Origin: Burkholderia anthina
GTDB lineage: Bacteria; Pseudomonadota; Gammaproteobacteria; Burkholderiales; Burkholderiaceae
DNA length: 64,000 nucleotides
Direction of reading: 5' to 3'
Assembly (NCBI RefSeq): GCF_001547525.1
Contig: NZ_CM003769.1
Location: 186,001-250,000 of the forward strand
A program made the translations under genes and the position numbers. The notes beneath the pieces are model-generated. The model saw only the letters and a program-made list of their open reading frames with translations, ran no database searches and was not told the origin of the DNA. Numbering within the stretch: the stretch's first letter is position 1; each line of letters begins with the position of its first letter. This document shows positions 17,264 to 24,700 of the stretch, piece by piece.

Positions 17264-17904
17264 GGCGCCGGCGTTCACCGGCACGAAGCAGCCCCCGCGT
17301 CGCCCTTCGGGCACCCGCTTCACATCGGCATCGTTCGAGAATGCGCGACCGGCGACGGCGCGCACACCACGCCCGCCGATCCACCGAAAAAACGGGCATA
17401 TTCAATTACCGCCGATTACGAACGCTTTTCATAAACGCATCCTTGACATGCCGAATCGCGTGGTATTTACTGCCATTGCAATCGATGCAATACGAAAAAC
17501 CGCACGACGAAAAACAGGACTGAGAGTTGCATTTGCAGCGGCGCGCAGCAATACGCGTCGGCGAAATGCAAGACCGAGAAGTAAAACAGGCTTGATCCGA
17601 CCGGGGGCCACGTCCATGTCCGCTACCACCAAACCGCCGCCTGGCGGTTGATTCCCGCCATTCAGCCATCCGACCCCGCAGGCCTGCCGCCGGTTTTCCG
17701 ATAGAACCGGGGCGGTGCCGTGACGCGCGTCGCCCACCCGAATCGCATCGCTCATGCGTCGGGTTTCAATGCGAGACGGCATGTTCGCGGAATATCCATT
17801 TTAAAAATCCGGTGGATCCCGAATTTCACCGGCGATGCATTATCAATTCGGGATTTTCTTAAATCTGTCGCTTCGATATTTCATATATTGATGAAGGAAT
17901 AAAA
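17264..17904 (+). other. AT-rich leader region before the RHS cassette
   Basis: This 641-bp stretch has no convincing gene. After the MerR stop it is GC-rich; from about 17390 it becomes clearly more AT-rich than the flanks. It contains a promoter with perfect -35 hexamer at 17443-17471 (listed separately) and a further AT-rich block at 17790-17900 just before the first small gene. Short frames here, such as one ending at 17902, lack a ribosome-binding site. The composition drop suggests a regulatory leader, possibly acquired together with the RHS cassette (inference). Confidence 0.45.
17443..17471 (+). promoter_or_regulatory. sigma-70 promoter candidate for the RHS cassette
   Basis: TTGACA (17443-17448, exact consensus) is separated by 17 bp from TTTACT (17466-17471), a four-of-six -10 box. 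It points toward the small genes at 17905 and 18268 and the RHS gene, and would give a leader of about 430 nt. Whether the leader is regulatory cannot be judged from sequence alone. Confidence 0.5.
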
Positions 17905-18141
17905 ATGAGTACCACGACGATCGAAAGTGCCGGTTACGGGGTCTACAACTCGACCATCGATGTCACGAGCCAGGTGGCGGCGGCCTACCAGAACGGCCAG
18001 CGCGTATTCACGGCCAGCAACCAATGGGGCGATCCGGCCCCGGGCGAGCGCAAGTACCTGTACATCTTCTGGACCCGCAACAGCGAATCGCAGTCGGGCG
18101 TGACCGGCGAGAACGATTCTCACGGCGTCACCCTGCCCTGA
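17905..18141 (+). CDS. small beta-rich protein, first gene of RHS cassette
   Basis: A protein of 78 residues with no signal peptide or membrane segment. It begins with a clear ribosome-binding site (GAAGGAATAAAA before the ATG). The pattern is an aromatic YGVYN start, then TIDVTSQVAAAYQNG, a GDPAPGERKYLYIFW core and a terminal VTLP. This resembles the consensus of the small C-terminal domain of DNAJC11-like proteins (DUF3395: DVT, DP-x-G-x-x-K-x-L-x-I, then a strand), but I rely on memory of that pattern and confidence is low. It lies 126 bp before a second small gene and 576 bp before the RHS gene. An accessory or co-secreted role is inferred from location only. Confidence 0.75.
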   Translation: MSTTTIESAGYGVYNSTIDVTSQVAAAYQNGQRVFTASNQWGDPAPGERKYLYIFWTRNSESQSGVTGENDSHGVTLP

Positions 18142-18267
18142 ACCGCGTTCCGCGCGCGGGACGGGCCGCCGCGCCGCGGCAGTTGGCAATCGGCAGTCGC
18201 ACGGCCCGTGCGCGTCATCCGGCGCGCAGCGTGTCTTCCCCACCTTACCGATCGACAGGAGTCTTTC

Positions 18268-18591
18268 ATGCCGTCCGTCTACGTGCAGAACATCTCGATT
18301 CCCCTGAGCGACGCCAAGCCGTCCGATTCGGGCGTCATCACGGCCCAGGCCACCTACAGCTTCCCGACCAACGTGATTGCGGCCGGCGCGTCGGTGGCCA
18401 GCTACTCGGTCTCGTTCGGCAACACCGACCACCACCTGCGCACGGTAGGCGCGAGCGTGCAGGTGCAGACGCAGAACAATTCGCCGACGGTGACCATCAC
18501 GGGCTCGCTCCAGTTGATCGACAACAGCAGCAACGAGCTCAATCCGAGCAGTTGCTCGCTGATCGCGTCGGTGATTGCCTGGGCGCAATAA
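18268..18591 (+). CDS. small beta-sandwich-like protein, second gene of RHS cassette
   Basis: A protein of 107 residues with AGGAG placed 6 bases before the ATG. It has no signal peptide. The sequence is rich in Ser, Thr, Val and Asn and alternates hydrophobic and polar residues in seven or eight likely strands (for example YVQNISIPL, VASYSVSF, TVGASVQVQTQ, TVTITGSLQLI), ending VIAWA. This suggests a beta-sandwich of the kind seen in small lectins or tail-like proteins; I do not recognise the family. It is 126 bp before the RHS gene in the same direction, so it is probably co-transcribed. It could be a partner, a chaperone-like plug or an immunity protein; the sequence does not tell which. 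Confidence 0.8.
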   Translation: MPSVYVQNISIPLSDAKPSDSGVITAQATYSFPTNVIAAGASVASYSVSFGNTDHHLRTVGASVQVQTQNNSPTVTITGSLQLIDNSSNELNPSSCSLIASVIAWAQ

Positions 18592-18717
18592 GCGGCGTTC
18601 GCCGCCGCGTCGCCGCGATGGGCGGCGGCGTCGTTTCCATTGCCCGGTTTGCGGTCGTGCCTTTCGTGGTCCTCCGCCCGGCGTTCGGGCCGGGGACCAT
18701 TTTCTCGAGGAGTCGCC

Positions 18718-21700
18718 ATGTCCACCAGCGCCAGCCAGCAGGCCGACATTCCCGCCCTGGGCGTGCTCCAGTTCGACGCCGGCAGCTTCGGTTCCGCCGT
18801 GAACCTGTTCCGCGGCAATCTCGCCTTCCCGCTCAAGCTGCTGACGCTGCCGGCGCGTGGCGGGCTGGCGTTCGACCTGACCCTGCTGTACCAGAGCAAC
18901 GTCACCGACCAGGTCTCGCAATGGAACCTCACCAACCCGAGCGGCGCGCTCGGCGTGGGCTGGAGCATGCCGCTCGAGCGCATCGTCTCGGAAACGCAGG
19001 GCACGGGCAGCCCGCTCGACGTGCAGTATTACCTGATGAGCCAGGGCCAGGCGATGCAGCTCGTGCCGATCCCCACGGCGTGGGGCCGCGGCACGCTGGC
19101 CGCCGACGCGTTCGACGACGCCGCGAGCGCGGCGCCGTTCGCGAGCGAGCGGGTGCCGGCGGCACTCGCGTCCGCGCTGGAGCGACACGGCTGGCGCCCG
19201 TCGGGCGACGCGCGTGTCTCGCCCACCGGCCGCCCCGGCGAGTGGCGTCTCCACGATGCGCCGCTGCGCCGCTCGCATCTGCTGCGCCGGCAAGCGGACG
19301 GCACGATCGCCGTGACCACCGACGGCCAGTCCTATGAAACGGCGCCCTACCAGTTCTGGCAGATCACGCACTACCCGGCCTGGGACAGTTGGGAAGTCGT
19401 CCGCCCGGACGGCACGGTCGCCACCTACGGCGGCTCGGATGCGGCCGCCGCCGCGCGCAACCTGATCCAGTGGGGCATCCGCTGGGGCAACTGGGTCGGC
19501 CCGAGCCGCCGCGCGGAAAACCAGCAGCGCTATGCGGTGGCGTGGAATCTCGCGCAGTTGCGCAACACGCTCGGGCACTGGATCGAATTTTCGTACAGCA
19601 CGATCGAGCAGGCGGTCGGCGACGGCACGTTGACCTACACGCGCGAATGCCAGATCGCGAGCATGGAAAACGATCTCGGCTGGTCGTGCCGGTTCGCGTG
19701 GCAGCCGATGACCTACGACACCCGCTCGCTCGACGCGCCGAAGGAATACCTGGCCGCGCACGGCGACCCGACCCAGGTGCCGGGCGACAAGCCGAACGCG
19801 TGGCAGGACCGTTACGAGACGCGCTATCTCGACCACGTCGACGTGATCGACGGCTCGGGCGCGCAGCAGACGCGCCTCGATTTCGACTGGTACGACCTGA
19901 CCCTTCTCGCGCCGCGCGACGCCGCCAATCCGCTCGCCACCGGCGCCTGCTACAAACGCTATCTGAAAAGCGTGACGGACACCTTCAGCGGCGGCGCGGC
20001 CCGCCCCGGCATCGCGTTCGACTACAACTTCGATGCCGGCGGCGCGCCGAACCCGGGCGCGATGACGTCGATGACGCTGCCCACCGGCGGCGTGCTGCGC
20101 TACACGTACGCCGAGATCGACGTGGGCGCGGACGAGAACGTCGATCCGGGCTCGCGCAATCTCACCGTCGACAATCCGTTCGGCGCGAGCCGGCCGGGCG
20201 CGCCGCGCATCTGGTACGGCGCCGACTACGTGGTCGTCGCGTGGTACGAGGCCAGCGAGAACGCGCTGCTGTTGAACGTCTACACGTGGCTGGGCCGCTG
20301 GATTCCGGCCTGGACGGACTGGCAGCGCTTCGACGGCGCGCTCGATCTCGACCGGACGGTGGCCACGACCAGCGCCGACAGCTTCGTGCTCGTGCTGGCG
20401 AGCCTCGACGACACGCAATCGACGCTCTATCTCGCGTCGCGCCGGCCGGTCGCGAACGCGGACTGGCGTTTCGCGGGCGAGCCCGGCGCGCCCACGCCGT
20501 ACCGCTACGCCAGCAGCCAGTTGCGTATCGCCAACGGCGCCGACTTCTTCGTCGTGATCGACAACGACGATCGCCGCGTCGACCGCTACGCGCTGAACTG
20601 GCAGACGCGCGGCTGGGACGTCGCGCCCGCGCTCGCGAGCGGCACGTGCTGCCCGTCCGGCAGCATCAATACGCAATCGTACGTGGCGGCGGCCACGAAT
20701 CACTATCTGGTGTTCTGCTATGACGAGGACACGGCGCGCGGCCGGTTCAGCCTGATGGTCCGCGATGCGGCGACGCTCGCGTGGCGGCTCGGCAGCACGC
20801 TGGACACCGACGCAATCACGATCCCGGCCGTCGGCGCCACGTCGTATTTCCAGCTGTCGATGGGCCAGGGGTTCGCGGCAGCCGCGTGGATCGACCGCTA
20901 TGCGTCGTCGGGCGGCGTGGTGAAGGCCTTCGACTACCGCCTGGCGGTGCCCGCGTGGGACGACGACTACGGCAACCTCGCGTTGCGCCCGCTGCCCGAC
21001 GTATTCGACGGCCCGGGTTTCACGAACCTGTCGCCCGCGTTCATGCAGACGCTCGGCCCCGTGATCACCGGCAACAGCCTGATCGGCTCGGGCCCGAACG
21101 TGCTGGTGTTCGACGGCGTGAGCTGGTCCTACCACTTCGCGGGCATCCAGTACCCGCCCGGCAGCGACGCGAATCGCCAGTTCTACTGGTACGCGTGGGA
21201 CCCGCTCGGCGTGCTGAAGACGGAGAACACGACGTCGGCGCTCTACTCCGCGCTCGACAGTTTCGATCCCGATGCCGACACGCCCTGGGTCACCCAGGTG
21301 CTGCAGGACGAGGATCCGGCGCCCGCGGATCGCGAGACGCAGGGCTTCCCGACGCTGGCCGGCGAATTCCTGTCGCAGAACCGCGACCTCTACGGCCGTT
21401 CGGTCTGGCCCGCGTGGAACCCGCTCGCCGGATTCCGGCTGGGCGAAATCACCGTCGATCGCTTCGACAGCACGACCGTCATCAACCAGGCGCCGGATTT
21501 CCTCGCGTTCATGACGCTCGACGCCGACGGCGCGCCGCTCGACACGCAGGTGCGCTTCTTCAGCAACGGCGGGCTGCTGCGGGACGCGCAGGGCGAGCCG
21601 GTGGTCGAGCGGTTCCCCGGGCAGCAGATGTTCCGCCTGCTCAACAGCACGCTGCAGTACGAGACGGCCATCTCGGGCAAGCTGCCGGCGATTCCGTCGG

Positions 21701-24700
21701 GCTTCGTGACCTTCCCGTCGGGCAACGAGATCGACGCATCGACCCACGTCACGCTGCACCGCTATGCGAATCACTCGCTGCATGCGCCGCTCGCGGCCTT
21801 CGTCGTGACCGCGCTGGCGATGGACAGCGGCTACGACACGATGCTGCGCTGCTATGCGTACGCGGACGTGTCGGCCAACACCGATCCGTCGGGCAGCATC
21901 GTGCAATTCTCGACGGTGTCCGAATACCAGGCGTGCGAGACGCCGCAGGCACAGCGCTACGGCTGGACCACGAGCCATTTCTACAACGGCCTGCCCGCGC
22001 GCACGCTGCAGTTGCCGGACGATTGCCGCGTCCGTGCCGGCGCATGCGGTACGGCCGCGCCCGTCGACGACGCGTATTCGCTCGCGGCCGGCCTGCTGTT
22101 GTCGACCTCGGTGTACGACCGCGACGGCACGCTGCTGTCGTCCACCACCAGCGACTGGACCTACACCGACCAGGTCGCGAGCGACGCGAACGGCACCGCG
22201 CTGCGCAATCTCTACGACGCCGTGCCGCAGATCGCGACGTCGATCGAGAGCCTGCAGGGCGTCGAGCGCACCATGACCTATGCGTACAACGCGGCCTCGG
22301 GCTATCCGGCCACGGTGCAGACCGCCTACTACGACAGCCGGGGCGAGCTCAACGTCACGCAGCGCACGTCGCTGTTCGGTTTCGAGGTCTACCCGGCGAT
22401 GTGGAGCGCGCACATTCTCGCGCCGGTGGCCAGTGCGTCGACGCGGGTGCAGGCGGACGGCGGCTGGCTGTTGCAGGCCGCGAAAGCGCAGACCTTCCGC
22501 AGTTGGGCCCGCGACGACGGCACCACCTATCTGGCGGAAGCCGACAGCTGGGTCGCGGTCGACGCGGATGCGCCGCCGTTCGCCGCGTGGAACGGCGGCC
22601 AGCCCGGCGCGGGCTGGCTGCTGCAAGAGCGTATCGACACCCGCGACGGCGAAGGCAACGTGCTGCTGTCGCACGACGTCACCGGCCGGCCGATGGCTTC
22701 GCTGTTCGACGACGCGGGGCGTTTTCGGATCGCGGGCTTCGTCAATTCGGCCAGCGGCAATGCGTACGACAGTTTCGAGGATTACCAGCGGCCGACCTGG
22801 AGCCTGCCGGCCGGCGCGGCCGTCTATCGCGACGACGCGGCCAGCGGCACCGCGTGCCTGCAGATCACCGCGTCGGCGACGCTCACCCGCGCCGTGACGT
22901 TGACCGACGGCCGCGCGCGGCAGTTGTTCGGCCTCTGGTTCAAGAGCCCGCCCGGCGCGACCGCGCGCGACTTCACCGTGACGCTGACGCTCACCGCGCC
23001 GGGCGGCGCGCAGGTGAGCCGGCGCCTCGCGCCCACCGCCGGCCAGTGGCAACCGCAGCAATGGACCGTCGATCCGTCGTCGCTGGGCCTCGGCGCGAAC
23101 GCCGCCGTCACGCTCGGCATTCAGGCGGAACTGCCGGCGGGCGGCGCGGCCTGGCTGCGGCTCGACGACGTGTTCTTCACGCCGCTCGACTGCCAGTTCC
23201 AGTCGATCGCCTACGACGGCGCACGGCTGCGCACGCTCGGCACCACCGCGCCGAACGGCGTGCGCTCGCGCACGCTTTACAACCCGTTCGCCGAGCCGTC
23301 CGTAACGGTCGGCCCCTGGGACAACCCGAGCCTGATCAGCATGACCTGGTTCGCCGCGCAGGACACGACGATCGGCCCGGCCGCCCCGTTTCCGCGCGCC
23401 ACGCCGAACGCGGCGATCAACGTCACCGGCCAGGGGACCGGCGTGTACGACGGCTTCTGCAACGGCGCGCTGGCGTTCTACACGGCCGCGTCGGGCAATG
23501 CGGCCGACTGGACCGCGGGCGGCGGCCTGCTCAGCTATCACGGCGAGGCCGGCGGGCCGCTCGGCGCGCGGCTCGAACGCACCGGCTTCGCGGCGACGAG
23601 CATCGCCGCGCGCGTGCTGGTCGATCGCGCCACGCTCGGCGACGCGGTGCTCGGCACCGGCACGTGGTTCGTCGGCTTCAGCCAGGCGCAGGGCTGGCGT
23701 CTGTGGCGGCTCGACGGCGCGAACGCGGTGCTGCTGCAATCCGACAGCGGCGCGTCCGCCGCACGGGAATGGCTGCTGGTGGCCGTGACGGGCCGCGTGC
23801 TGTTCTTCGCCGACGGGCGCAAGGTGTTCGAATATGCGGACGCCGCGGTCGCCGCCCCGTTCGGCCTGCAGCTCGGCATGACGGCGCCTGGCAGCTTCTC
23901 GGCGCTGGCCGTGGCCGAGGACGTCGGCCTGAGCGTCGAGTACCGGGACGGCCTCGCGCGCAGCCTGCAGACGCTCAAGCTCGAATCGGCCGATAGCGCC
24001 GTGCTCGACACCGGCGTGTACGACGAGCGCGGCAACAGCGCGATCCAGGCGCTCACGAGCCGCGTCACGGTGTCCGGCGCCCAGGCGCTGTTCGTCTACC
24101 AGGACGGCCTGGTGACCAACGGCGGCGCCGGCGGCAGCCTCTGGGAAGGCGCGCCGCTCGAGGGCGCGCTGGCTGCCTGGCACCCCGATGCCGGCGGCTA
24201 TCCGTTCTCGCGCACCGCGTACGAAAACGCGCCGCTCGGCCGGCCGGTGGCGTTCGGCCAGCCCGGCTACGACTATGCGATTCGGCCCGGCAACACGCAT
24301 TACGCGACGCGCGGCTACGGCGTCAATACCGATGCGGGGCGCTTCGCGTACCCGTTGCCGCTCGGCGAATACCACCTGACGGTGGACGTCGATCCCAACG
24401 GCGCGCTCACGCAAACCTGGTCGGACACGGCCGAGCACCTGATCGGCCGCGTCGTGCAGAACTCGGCGACCGACGACAGCCTCGACTGGCGCATGAGCCA
24501 GATCCACGACGCGCAGGGCCGCACCGTCGCGTCGGTGCCGCCCGCGTCGTACGCGGCGGGTGGCGCCGGCACGAAAACCGTGCCGGCCGGCAGCAGCACC
24601 GCCGAATACGACTTCGCCGGGCATCGGCTCAGCTCGACCGACCCCGACAGCGGCACCACGCAGATCGTCTACAGCAGCGCCGGGCTGATGCGCTTCCTCG

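Noticed and set aside
17720-17902. 60-codon frame just before the first small RHS-linked gene
   Set aside because: No ribosome-binding site, composition like non-coding AT-rich DNA, and it ends inside the ribosome site of the next gene.
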